Source: an uncultured Lachnospiraceae bacterium
Lineage (GTDB): Bacteria; Bacillota; Clostridia; Lachnospirales; Lachnospiraceae
Assembly (NCBI GenBank): GCA_910588865.1
Contig: CAJUSJ010000017.1
Location: forward strand, 2,569-40,186
Direction of reading: 5' to 3'
DNA: 37,618 bases
Shown here piece by piece: positions 15,300 through 22,954 of the stretch. Under the pieces are notes generated by a model. It had not been told where the DNA came from and made no database searches. It saw only the letters and a program-made list of their open reading frames with translations. Every line of letters begins with the position of its first letter. Position 1 is the stretch's first letter. The position numbers were made by a program, and so were the translations under genes.

Positions 15300-16199
15300 A
15301 TGATCGTAATCGGAAGAGACAAGGTGTCAGATATCCTGGATAAGAAAGCGGAACCAGCCGCTGTGTGCCAGAGCGGTGAGACCGTGGTCTTTGAGACCAG
15401 GGATTGTTATGACGACGCTGTGGTAAGTGAGGATAGGCCTCTGGGGGACAAGGGGGATGCCTTAGAGAATCCGGCAACCGGGCCTCTCTATGTGGAGGGA
15501 GCCCTGCCGGGGGATATTCTGAAGGTGGAGATCCTGGATATCGCGCCCAGGTCCTGGGGAGTCATGAGATCCTCACCAGTCGCGGGAGTGTTCCATGAGG
15601 ATTTCAGCGAAAGGACGGCAAGGATTTTTGAGCTGAAGGACGGCAAGGCGGTATTTGACGAGAACCTGACCCTGGAATTGGATACCATGATCGGGGTTAT
15701 AGGGACAGCCCCCCTGGAGGATGGGATCACCACAGACACTCCTGAGAGCCACGGCGGCAACATGGACTGCAAAAAAATCGTCAAGGGCTCCATCTTGTAT
15801 CTTCCGGTAAATGTTCCAGGCGCTCTTCTGTCCATAGGAGACCTTCACGGACTGATGGGCGACGGGGAAGTGATGATCTGCGGCCTGGAGACCGGAGGCC
15901 AGGTGACGGTCAAGGTGACCGCGGTAAAGAATTGCCAGCTGCCCACGCCGTTTTTATACTGCCGGGGAGACGTGATGACCATCCAGTCGGCCGCCACCTT
16001 AGATGGCGCGGGGGACATGGCGGCAAAGGCCATGAAGGAATTTGTAAAAATGGCAACAGGAAAAGATGATCTGGAGGCGGGGATGCTCATGTCCCTTCTG
16101 TCCAACATGGCGGTGTGCCAGGTAGTGGACCCCTTAAAGACCATCCGGGTGGAATTTCCCTTAAAGGTTCTGGAGGCCTATGGATATAAACTGCCCTAG
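15300..16199 (+). CDS. Acetamidase/formamidase family protein
   Basis: A 299-residue cytoplasmic amidohydrolase of the FmdA/AmdA family, which hydrolyses formamide or acetamide to ammonia and formate or acetate. Family features are TGPLYVEGALPGDILKVEI, the SSPVAGVFHEDF segment, the central ESHGGNMDCKKI and LLSIGDLHGLMGDGEV, all typical of this fold. Length matches the shorter bacterial members. The ribosome site AAAGGGG precedes the ATG at 15300; an ATG at 15295 reads straight into a stop. It is followed 21 bases later by fchA and then folD, so released formate could enter the folate one-carbon pool. That context favours formamide as substrate, but this is inference. Confidence 0.88.
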   Translation: MIVIGRDKVSDILDKKAEPAAVCQSGETVVFETRDCYDDAVVSEDRPLGDKGDALENPATGPLYVEGALPGDILKVEILDIAPRSWGVMRSSPVAGVFHEDFSERTARIFELKDGKAVFDENLTLELDTMIGVIGTAPLEDGITTDTPESHGGNMDCKKIVKGSILYLPVNVPGALLSIGDLHGLMGDGEVMICGLETGGQVTVKVTAVKNCQLPTPFLYCRGDVMTIQSAATLDGAGDMAAKAMKEFVKMATGKDDLEAGMLMSLLSNMAVCQVVDPLKTIRVEFPLKVLEAYGYKLP

Positions 16200-16220
16200 A
16201 AGATACCAGGAGGAATGGAT

Positions 16221-16862
16221 ATGATCGAACAGCAGACAGTAAATGAATTTCTGACAGCCCTGTCCTCAAAGCGGCCCACACCAGGCGGCGGAGGGGCGTC
16301 GGCCCTGGCGGGAGCTCTCAGCGGGGCCCTGGGCCTGATGGTGGGGAACCTGACTGTGGGGAAAAAGAAATACGCGGACGTGGAGGCGGACGTGGCCGCC
16401 GCGATGAGCCGTCTGGAAGAGGCCAGGGACCGCATGGTCCGGCTGGCCCAAGAGGATGCGGAGGTTTTTGCCCCCCTGGCGGCAGCCTACGGCCTTCCCG
16501 CCGGCACGGAGGAGGAAAAGGCCAGGAAGGCCCAGGTCATGGAGGAGAATCTCCTGGCGGCCAGCCTGGTTCCGCTGCGGATCATGGAGCTGGCGGTGGA
16601 GGTCCTTTCGGATTTAGAAGAATTGGAGAAAAAGGGCAGCGTCATGGCGGTCAGCGATGTGGGAGTGGCGGTACAGTTTGCCAGGACAGCGGTAACAGGG
16701 GCAGTGATGAACGTGTACATTAACACAAAGTCCATGAAAAACAGAGAGAACGCCGACAAGATCAATGACAGGGCAGGGAAAGCCCTGGAGGAAGGGATAA
16801 GGCTGGCAGATCAGGTTTATGACATTGTGCTGGGGCGGCTGAAAGGAAACGAGAAGAGATGA
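16221..16862 (+). CDS. fchA: Cyclodeaminase/cyclohydrolase family protein (FchA-type)
   Basis: A 213-residue, all-helical protein of the formiminotransferase-cyclodeaminase family. Stand-alone members act as formimino-THF cyclodeaminase or as methenyl-THF cyclohydrolase (FchA of methylotrophs, and a neighbour of folD in acetogens). The signature TPGGGGASALAGALSGALG lies at about residues 19-37. The start at 16221 is seven bases after AGGAGG; the ATG at 16215 is too close to it. The stop overlaps the folD start in an ATGA arrangement, so the two are translationally coupled. Because the partner FolD lacks cyclohydrolase residues, methenyl-THF cyclohydrolase is the favoured role. No histidine-degradation gene is nearby, which weighs against cyclodeaminase. 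Confidence 0.85.
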   Translation: MIEQQTVNEFLTALSSKRPTPGGGGASALAGALSGALGLMVGNLTVGKKKYADVEADVAAAMSRLEEARDRMVRLAQEDAEVFAPLAAAYGLPAGTEEEKARKAQVMEENLLAASLVPLRIMELAVEVLSDLEELEKKGSVMAVSDVGVAVQFARTAVTGAVMNVYINTKSMKNRENADKINDRAGKALEEGIRLADQVYDIVLGRLKGNEKR

Positions 16863-17698
16863 TCATATTAAAAGGGGCAGAGGTGTCTGCCAAAATCAGG
16901 GAACAGGTTCAGGAGATGCTGGAAGGGCTGGGAGGAAAGATGCCTTGTCTGGCCATTGTCCGGGTGGGGGAAAACCCCGACGACCTGTCCTACGAGAGGG
17001 GAGCCATGAAAAAAATGGCCTCCTTCGGCCTGGAGGCCCGGTCTTATTCTTTTTCAGGGGATATAAGCCATGAAGAGTTTAAAGAGGAATTCCGAAAGAT
17101 CAATGAGGATCCGGGGGTGTCAGGGATCCTTCTCCTGCGGCCGCTGCCAAAGCACATACAGGAGGCGGACATAGAGAAGCTCATTGACCCGGACAAGGAT
17201 CTTGACGGCATATCCCCTGTCAATGTGGCCAAGGTGTTTGCCGGGGATGCCACCGGTTTTGCTCCCTGCACCGCCGAGGCGGTGGTGGAGGTGCTGAAGA
17301 CCAACAACATTCCCATAGCCGGAAAGCGGGCCGTGATCGTGGGGCGGAGCATGGTGGTGGGAAAGCCCCTTGCCATGCTTCTGATGAAGGAAAACGCGAC
17401 CGTGACCGTGTGCCACACAAAGACCTCGGATCTCGCGGGTACCTGCCGGATGGGAGAGATCCTGGTGGCGGCGGCCGGCCGGGCTAAGATGCTTGACGGC
17501 AGCTTTGTAGGCCACAACGCGGTGGTCATTGATGTGGGGATCAATGTGGATGACAGCGGAAAGCTGTGGGGTGATGTGGATTTTGAATCCATTAAGGATA
17601 AGGCTTCCATGGCCACCCCTGTGCCCGGCGGCGTGGGGGCAGTGACCACAGCGGTTCTGGCCAGGCATCTGGTTCTGGCGGCAGTTCGGGGGCACTGA
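16859..17698 (+). CDS. folD: FolD-type methylene-THF dehydrogenase, probably lacking cyclohydrolase activity
   Basis: A 279-residue folate enzyme normally having both NADP-dependent methylene-THF dehydrogenase and methenyl-THF cyclohydrolase activity. The Rossmann part is intact (VIVGRSMVVGKPLAMLL, then MATPVPGGVGAVTTAVL). In the active site, Tyr45 is kept (NPDDLSYERGAMKK). The catalytic Lys of the usual Y-V-x-x-K is Ala49. The usual VQLPLP Gln is Leu93 (ILLLRPLP), while the DxDG Asp (Asp116) is present. In the human enzyme, Lys56 and Gln100 are needed for the cyclohydrolase reaction, and changes there can spare the dehydrogenase. The gene overlaps fchA by 4 bases, so the missing activity is probably supplied by FchA. 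The ungapped alignment was done by eye. Confidence 0.92.
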   Translation: MIILKGAEVSAKIREQVQEMLEGLGGKMPCLAIVRVGENPDDLSYERGAMKKMASFGLEARSYSFSGDISHEEFKEEFRKINEDPGVSGILLLRPLPKHIQEADIEKLIDPDKDLDGISPVNVAKVFAGDATGFAPCTAEAVVEVLKTNNIPIAGKRAVIVGRSMVVGKPLAMLLMKENATVTVCHTKTSDLAGTCRMGEILVAAAGRAKMLDGSFVGHNAVVIDVGINVDDSGKLWGDVDFESIKDKASMATPVPGGVGAVTTAVLARHLVLAAVRGH

Positions 17699-17797
17699 CT
17701 GGACAGGGGGGCAGCGGCGGGGCCAGTCTGTCCCGCGGATTACCCCAAGGCAGGCCCTTGATTGTATATGATAGTAAAAATGCTTATCCGTTGAATG

Positions 17798-17841
17798 TGT
17801 GTAAGGCTCTGGGAGAAGATTCCGGGCCTTACACATTTTTT
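17798..17841 (+). terminator. Strong terminator downstream of folD
   Basis: TGTGTAAGGC (17798-17807) pairs with GCCTTACACA (17826-17835), followed by six T. It ends the folD operon about 100 bases past the stop. A promoter between folD and the hairpin cannot be excluded, in which case it would attenuate the next gene. Confidence 0.85.
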
Positions 17842-17923
17842 GTCTGCATAAATTCCGGAAAACCAGGAAAAATAGACTACATATCGGAAGACTTGCATTT
17901 TACAGAAAAAAGGAGACTAAGCC

Positions 17924-18352
17924 ATGTGGGGTATAGTGGTCGCACTGGTTTCCGGTGCGCTGATGAGCATTCAGGGAGTTTTTAACACAGAGGTGACAAA
18001 GCAGACCAGCATCTGGGTATCTTCCGGGTGGGTGCAGCTTACGGCCTTTTTAACCTGCCTGGCAATGTGGCTGTGTACCGGCAGGGACCAGATAAGCGGT
18101 TTAGGACAAGTGCACCCCTGGTATATGCTGACCGGAGGAGTGATCGGGGCCCTGATCACATACACGGTGATAAAAAGTGTGGGAAGCTTAGGGCCGGCCA
18201 GATCCGCTCTTCTGATCGTGGTGGCACAGATCATTGTGGCCTATGGAATCGAGGTCTTTGGCCTTTTTGGAGTGGAGAAGGCTGGCCTGGAATGGAAGAA
18301 GCTGATCGGCGCGGCGGTGGCCATCGCGGGAATCGTCATTTTTCGATATTGA
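17924..18352 (+). CDS. YdcZ (DUF606) family small DMT transporter
   Basis: A 142-residue membrane protein with four or five hydrophobic helices, of the drug/metabolite transporter superfamily's YdcZ branch. The opening MWGIVVALVSGALMSIQGVFN, split as MWGIVVALVSGALMS and IQGVFN, and the closing LIGAAVAIAGIVIFRY are typical. The ribosome site AAAAAGGAG lies before the ATG. Members act as homo- or heterodimers, and the substrate is unknown. It stands alone after a strong terminator and before the comEA promoter. Confidence 0.85.
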   Translation: MWGIVVALVSGALMSIQGVFNTEVTKQTSIWVSSGWVQLTAFLTCLAMWLCTGRDQISGLGQVHPWYMLTGGVIGALITYTVIKSVGSLGPARSALLIVVAQIIVAYGIEVFGLFGVEKAGLEWKKLIGAAVAIAGIVIFRY

Positions 18353-18364
18353 TTGAAAATGTGC

Positions 18365-18393
18365 TTGTATTTAGCCCGCGATTTGGTTAGAAT
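18365..18393 (+). promoter_or_regulatory. Promoter for comEA and possibly the following cluster
   Basis: TTGTAT (18365-18370), a 17-base spacer and TAGAAT (18388-18393), about 55 bases before the comEA start codon. A short GGTAT/ATACC dyad lies in the leader. Confidence 0.6.
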
Positions 18394-18448
18394 AGAAGCA
18401 GGCTGAAGATGGTATTCTCCGACACATTTTTATACCAGGAGGAGTACC

Positions 18449-19144
18449 ATGAAAAAAAAGAAGATTTGGTATCTGCTGACGGTCATATGCGTGTTGGCTG
18501 CGGGCATATGTTATAGTCGCGGCAGGACCAGACAAGCAGATCCCCAAAGCCAGACCCTGATCCTGGAGCTTGACACCAGGCAGACAGAGGAAGGGGCAGA
18601 AGGACAAAACGGACTGATATCAGCTGAGACTGAGACAGGGGAAGAGCCCTCCACAGAAGGGGACGAAGCCCCGAAAGAGTCGCTGCCTCGGCAGACCGAA
18701 TCGGTCCGTTTCTATGTACATATCTGCGGGGAGGTTCAACATCCCGGGGTCTATGAGATGGAGCCGGGAACCAGGGTTTTTCAGGCAGTGGACATGGCGG
18801 GGGGGTTTACAGATGAGGCGGCGGCGGACTATCTGAATATGGCTCAGGAGACCGCGGATGGCATGAAGATCACGGTGCCGTCAAAGGAGGAGGCCAAGGC
18901 AGAGGGACTGTGGGTTCAGGTGCCGGAAAGTCCAGAAGGAGCCGCCGGACAGCAAAAGATTAATTTAAATACAGCCGGAAAGGAAGAGCTGATGACTCTC
19001 AGGGGAATCGGCGAAGCCAAGGCGGAGGCGATCCTCCGCTACCGGGAAGAACAGGGGCCTTTTGAGAGCATTGAGGAGATTATGAATATTTCCGGAATCA
19101 AGGAGGCCGCTTTTCAGAAAATAAAAGATGATATTACAGTATAG
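18449..19144 (+). CDS. comEA: ComEA family competence DNA-binding protein
   Basis: A 231-residue membrane-anchored DNA receptor used in natural transformation. A single membrane helix lies at residues 6-23. An acidic linker follows. An SLBB-type domain comes next (FYVHICGEVQHPGVYEME, about 88-142), and then a helix-hairpin-helix pair at the C-terminus (INLNTAGKEELMTLRGIG, then FESIEEIMNISGI). This domain order is the full ComEA layout. The ribosome site is CAGGAGGAG. comEC and comEB are not beside it; instead a response regulator follows 50 bases later. Sporulating Clostridia commonly keep comEA without known competence, so actual DNA uptake is uncertain. Confidence 0.9.
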   Translation: MKKKKIWYLLTVICVLAAGICYSRGRTRQADPQSQTLILELDTRQTEEGAEGQNGLISAETETGEEPSTEGDEAPKESLPRQTESVRFYVHICGEVQHPGVYEMEPGTRVFQAVDMAGGFTDEAAADYLNMAQETADGMKITVPSKEEAKAEGLWVQVPESPEGAAGQQKINLNTAGKEELMTLRGIGEAKAEAILRYREEQGPFESIEEIMNISGIKEAAFQKIKDDITV

Positions 19145-19194
19145 GGATCGCGACAGACAGATCCCATGACAGAGCGGCAGGAAGAGGTGGGGAC

Positions 19195-19899
19195 ATGGCA
19201 AAGATTTTGGTTGTGGATGATGAAAAATTGATCGTCAAAGGAATCCGTTTCAGCCTGGAACAGGATGGGATGGAGGTTGACTGCGCATATGACGGGGAGG
19301 AGGCCATCAGCAAGGCAAGAGAGACCGAGTATGATGTGATGCTCTTAGATGTGATGCTTCCAAAGGCGGACGGTTACGAGGTGTGCCAGACTATCCGGGA
19401 ATTTTCAGAGGTTCCCATTATCATGGTCACTGCCAAGGGGGGCGATATGGATAAGATCCTGGGGCTGGAGTACGGGGCTGACGATTATATCACCAAGCCC
19501 TTTAACATCCTGGAGGTGAAAGCCCGGATCAAGGCCATCCTGCGGCGCAATTCCAAGAGGGGGAAAAAATCCGGCGCGCCGGAGAACCGGATGATCACGG
19601 CAGGCAGCTTAAAGCTTGACCGGGACGGGAGAAGAGTGTTTGTGGGGGACAAGGAGATCAATCTGACAGCCAAGGAGTTTGACCTTCTGGAGCTTCTGGC
19701 CTGCAACCCTAACAAGGTCTACAGCCGGGAATCCCTTTTAGGCTATGTCTGGGGCAACAAGGCCATGGATTCCGGTGATGTGCGCACCGTGGATGTCCAT
19801 GTCAGGAGACTGAGGGAGAAGATTGAGCCAAGCCCAAGCGCGCCTCAGTTTGTCCATACAAAATGGGGTGTGGGATATTATTTTCGGGCCCAGGGATGA
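19195..19899 (+). CDS. OmpR/PhoB-type response regulator (orphan)
   Basis: A 234-residue two-component regulator. The receiver domain covers residues 1-120, with Asp8/Asp9, the phosphate acceptor Asp52 (MLLDVMLPKADG) and Lys101 (YITKPF). A winged-helix DNA-binding domain covers about 135-232 (LTAKEFDLLELLACNPNKV, then TVDVHVRRLREKIE). It resembles WalR/PhoB-type regulators. No histidine kinase is next to it, which is unusual for this family, and the next gene (14 bases away) is a small PH-like protein. The partner kinase must be elsewhere or be shared. The ribosome site is GAGGTGGGG just before the ATG. Confidence 0.92.
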   Translation: MAKILVVDDEKLIVKGIRFSLEQDGMEVDCAYDGEEAISKARETEYDVMLLDVMLPKADGYEVCQTIREFSEVPIIMVTAKGGDMDKILGLEYGADDYITKPFNILEVKARIKAILRRNSKRGKKSGAPENRMITAGSLKLDRDGRRVFVGDKEINLTAKEFDLLELLACNPNKVYSRESLLGYVWGNKAMDSGDVRTVDVHVRRLREKIEPSPSAPQFVHTKWGVGYYFRAQG

Positions 19900-19913
19900 G
19901 AGGAGTATAAAGC

Positions 19914-20363
19914 ATGTCTGACATTTTTAATGAAGATCGTATGGCCCAGGTTCTGGGAAAGTGCCTTCCCCAGGGGGAGACCCTTCTGGCAGGTATACAT
20001 GGTATTTCCCTTCAGATCAATAAAAAGAAGACTTCCAAGTTTGATGTGTATATTGGTATCACCAGAGAGTACCTGGTGGTTGCTGAATGTGAGGAGCGGG
20101 AATATCTAAATAAATTTTATCATATCCCGGATCTGAGAAAGACTGTGGAAGAGGATATCGGTACCTGTTTTCCTTTGTCAGAGATTAAATCTTGTGACAT
20201 AAAAAAAGCTATGATGGGAGCGGTCAACTGTTCCATTACTTTGAAGAACGGCAGCTTTCTCAAACTTCAGCTTCCAAAACTGGGCGGCTTGGGAGGCGGC
20301 ATGCCCCGCCACAAGGAATACCGGGAGAAGATTATAGAGTGCCTTGAGGCTTTGAGCGCGTAA
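19914..20363 (+). CDS. Small protein, possibly PH-like fold, unknown function
   Basis: A 149-residue soluble protein without signal peptide or membrane segment. The alternating pattern of beta strands (KFDVYIGITREYLVVAEC, then NCSITLKNGSFLKLQL) and a final helix (KEYREKIIECLEAL) resemble bacterial PH-like domains in the YokE/SHOCT-associated group, but this is a fold impression and not a family match. It lies 14 bases after the response regulator and 23 before the GNAT gene, so all four genes to rlmH look like one transcript. Confidence 0.65.
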   Translation: MSDIFNEDRMAQVLGKCLPQGETLLAGIHGISLQINKKKTSKFDVYIGITREYLVVAECEEREYLNKFYHIPDLRKTVEEDIGTCFPLSEIKSCDIKKAMMGAVNCSITLKNGSFLKLQLPKLGGLGGGMPRHKEYREKIIECLEALSA

Positions 20364-20386
20364 TACATATCAGGAGGATATATAAG

Positions 20387-20881
20387 ATGACAGACCGGAT
20401 CAGACAGGCGGTTATGGAGGATTTAGAGAGAATAACCCAGGTAGAGTCCATGTGCTTTCCTCCCGCGGAAGCCGCGGGGCACAAGGCCTTTGAGGACAGG
20501 CTGAAGACCTTTCCGGACAGTTTTTTTGTGGCGGAGAGAGATGGGCGGATTGTAGGATTTATCAATGGGGCCGCGACGGATGAGAGGACTATTCGGGATG
20601 AGATGTTTGAGGACGCGTCCCTCCATCGGCCAATGGGAATTTACCAGAGCGTTTTTGGTCTGGATGTGGTGCCGGAGTGGCAGCGCCGGGGTATCGCGGG
20701 AGAGCTTATGGAACACCTGATTGAGGATGCCAGAAGGAAGGGGAGGAAGGGGCTGATCCTGACCTGTAAGGAGAGGCTTATAGGATTTTACGAAAGGTTC
20801 GGGTACAGGAACTTAGGAGTGTCGGCCTCAGTCCACGGCGGCGCTGTCTGGTTTGACATGATCCTGGAGTTTGAAGGATGA
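20387..20881 (+). CDS. GNAT family N-acetyltransferase
   Basis: A 164-residue acetyl-CoA-dependent N-acetyltransferase. The acetyl-CoA loop is at about residues 95-110 (VVPEWQRRGIAGELMEHL, the Q/R-x-x-G-x-A pattern), followed by the FYERFGYRNLG motif near the C-terminus. The pattern is close to arylalkylamine/polyamine-type GNATs, but the substrate cannot be told. CAGGAGG precedes the ATG. The stop overlaps the start of rlmH by four bases (ATGA), so the two genes are coupled in translation. Confidence 0.88.
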   Translation: MTDRIRQAVMEDLERITQVESMCFPPAEAAGHKAFEDRLKTFPDSFFVAERDGRIVGFINGAATDERTIRDEMFEDASLHRPMGIYQSVFGLDVVPEWQRRGIAGELMEHLIEDARRKGRKGLILTCKERLIGFYERFGYRNLGVSASVHGGAVWFDMILEFEG

Positions 20882-21357
20882 AGATCACGGTGATCGGGGT
20901 CGGAAAGGTAAAGGAGCGTTTTTTTGAGGAGGCCATAAAGGAGTACCAAAAGCGTCTGGGAAGGTATTGCAGGCTGGAGATTATCCAGGTAGGAGACGAA
21001 AAGACGCCTGACGGCGCGGGCCTTGCCCTGGAGGATCAGATCAGGGATCGGGAGGGTCAGCGGATTTTGTCCCACATAAAGGATGGGGCCTATGTGATTG
21101 CCTTGGCTATAGAGGGGCGGATGTTAGACTCTGAGGAATTGGCGAAAAAGATAGAAAACCTTGGGGTGAAAGGCACAAGCCATGTGATATTTGTCATCGG
21201 AGGCTCACTGGGACTGTCAGGACAGGTTATGGACAGGGCGGATTATCACCTGAGCTTTTCCAAGATGACATTTCCCCATCAGCTTATGAGAGTGATTCTG
21301 TTGGAGCAGATCTACCGGGCCTGCCGGATCCTGAACCATGAGCCGTATCACAAGTAA
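20878..21357 (+). CDS. rlmH: 23S rRNA (pseudouridine1915-N3)-methyltransferase RlmH
   Basis: A 159-residue SPOUT-class methyltransferase that modifies pseudouridine 1915 in helix 69 of 23S rRNA using S-adenosylmethionine. Length and motifs are standard: ITVIGVGKVKERFFEEAIKE-type N-terminus (split as ITVIGVGKVKERFF), the SAM-binding FVIGGSLGLSGQV, and the C-terminal HQLMRVILLEQIYRACRI ending in NHEPYHK. It is the last gene of its cluster, coupled to the GNAT gene by a 4-base overlap. Confidence 0.97.
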   Translation: MKITVIGVGKVKERFFEEAIKEYQKRLGRYCRLEIIQVGDEKTPDGAGLALEDQIRDREGQRILSHIKDGAYVIALAIEGRMLDSEELAKKIENLGVKGTSHVIFVIGGSLGLSGQVMDRADYHLSFSKMTFPHQLMRVILLEQIYRACRILNHEPYHK

Positions 21358-21385
21358 GCGGGAAAAAGAACAGATATTTTGGGAA

Positions 21386-21430
21386 ATTAATAACCCCATG
21401 GGAGTTCGCGGCTTCCATGGGGTTATTGAT
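21386..21430. terminator. Bidirectional terminator between rlmH and the sulfatase gene
   Basis: ATTAATAACCCCATGG (21386-21401) pairs with CCATGGGGTTATTGAT (21415-21430) around a 13-base loop. It separates the convergent genes ending at 21357 and 21449. Confidence 0.85.
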
Positions 21431-21448
21431 TAATGGAATAATAATTTT

Positions 21449-22954
21449 CTATTGGGAGGTACACTGTCCTTTCTTCCGGAAAGCCTCTGTTATGGGGAGC
21501 CCGGTGCCGTAGTCTAGCTGGCGGGGTTCATACTCCTCATTTTCCCGCTGCCTGGTCATCAGGCGGCTGTCCCAGGTTTTGTCGTCAGGAAAGCTGTTCC
21601 AGGGGCGGTTCTCCCAGTAATATCCCCTGAAAGGATCTCTGGTGTCATACATATTGTCCAGAAGAGCTTTGTGAAGACGCCGCTTTTCTGACAGAGGAAA
21701 AGAGGGATCCATGATCAGGTTGTTCATCTCTTCTGGATCTTCTTCCAGGTCATAGAGCTCGTCTGATGTCATCAGGTTGATCACCAGCTTATACCGGCCG
21801 TCAAAGACACAGCGGACAGGCTGATAGCCGCCAAAACCGTCATGGTCAACCTCGTACCGCCCGAATTCCATAAACACATAGTCGTTGGCCCTGTTCCCGG
21901 TGCTCAATTCCTCAAAAATACTTTTCCCCTCAAAAACTTTCGGTTTTGGCACCTGGAAGATATCAAAAATCGTGGGAGCCAGATTGATGTGAGAAACAGG
22001 GTTGGCGTCAACCTGGTTTTCCCCAAATCCCCGTATAATAAGGGGAATGTGGGTGATCTCCTGGTACATGGCAGGCCCTTTCTGGGTCAGGGAATGGGAG
22101 TAGAGCATATCCCCATGATCTGAGGTGTAGATCACCACCGCGTCCTGGGCATACTGGTCAACAGCCTCCAGCACCCGCCCGATCTCATAGTCCACAAAGC
22201 TGTTACATCCAAGAAAATACTTGAAATTCATGGAGAAATCCGGGGAAGAGGCCTTCATGTAATTGTCCCCCGCCCATATCCTGTGGTGCTCTGGCTTGTT
22301 TGCCAGGGTATCCTCCAGATTCCCGCTTCGGGGGAACTGGTAAGTTTCATACCTGGACCAGAACCGTCTGGGGCAGAGGCAGGGATCGTGGGGCTCATCA
22401 TAGGAGACCACGAGAAAGTAATCGTCAGGGGTATCTTTATGGTTTTTCAAAAACTGGATAGCCCTGTCGGAACAGCGGTGGCCGTAGGTAAATTCCTCAT
22501 CTATGTCACACTGCTCCATGGTTTGGGCCTGGCGGGAAAGGAGGCGCTCCTGAGGAGTTAATTCGTCCAGGTAATTCCGCATATCATACCAGTAATCCGG
22601 GTCCCAGCCATCTCCGGGGCGGCCCAGGCCAAAGTAGTCGCCTCCATCCAGATGCCATTTCCCGATATAGGCGCTGTGAACGCCAAGATCTGTCAAGCGG
22701 CGTCCGATATTCTGGACATTGTCGGACAGTCCCATGCAGTTGGACCATCCGGCGCAGGAGTGAGGGTAGCTTCCAGTAAAAATAGCGGAACGGGCTGGCT
22801 GGCATACAGGCTGGGTGGTGTAGGCCTGGCTGAAGCGGATGCCCTCCGCGGCCAGACGGTCCAGGTTGGGGGTATACATGTCCGGGTTGCCGTAGCATCC
22901 CAGCATATCAGCCCGGGTGGTATCAGTCATCAGAAGAATCACTTTTCTGCTCAT
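21449..22954 (-). CDS. Cys-type S1 sulfatase, probably acting on imported glycosaminoglycan fragments
   Basis: A 501-residue arylsulfatase-superfamily enzyme. The formylglycine site is Cys51 in VCQPARSAIFTG (C-x-P-x-R), and the metal-binding Asp11 (MTDTTRAD) and TSDHGDMLYSH are present, as is GKWHLDGG. As a Cys-type sulfatase it needs an oxygen-independent maturase (anSME), and none is in the window. There is no signal peptide, so it acts in the cytoplasm on imported sulfated oligosaccharides. Its start lies inside the end of the YesN-type regulator gene (32-base overlap), so it is made with the regulators, divergent from the transport and lyase genes. Chondroitin- or other GAG-sulfate is the likely substrate by context. 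Confidence 0.9.
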   Translation of the reverse strand: MSRKVILLMTDTTRADMLGCYGNPDMYTPNLDRLAAEGIRFSQAYTTQPVCQPARSAIFTGSYPHSCAGWSNCMGLSDNVQNIGRRLTDLGVHSAYIGKWHLDGGDYFGLGRPGDGWDPDYWYDMRNYLDELTPQERLLSRQAQTMEQCDIDEEFTYGHRCSDRAIQFLKNHKDTPDDYFLVVSYDEPHDPCLCPRRFWSRYETYQFPRSGNLEDTLANKPEHHRIWAGDNYMKASSPDFSMNFKYFLGCNSFVDYEIGRVLEAVDQYAQDAVVIYTSDHGDMLYSHSLTQKGPAMYQEITHIPLIIRGFGENQVDANPVSHINLAPTIFDIFQVPKPKVFEGKSIFEELSTGNRANDYVFMEFGRYEVDHDGFGGYQPVRCVFDGRYKLVINLMTSDELYDLEEDPEEMNNLIMDPSFPLSEKRRLHKALLDNMYDTRDPFRGYYWENRPWNSFPDDKTWDSRLMTRQRENEEYEPRQLDYGTGLPITEAFRKKGQCTSQ

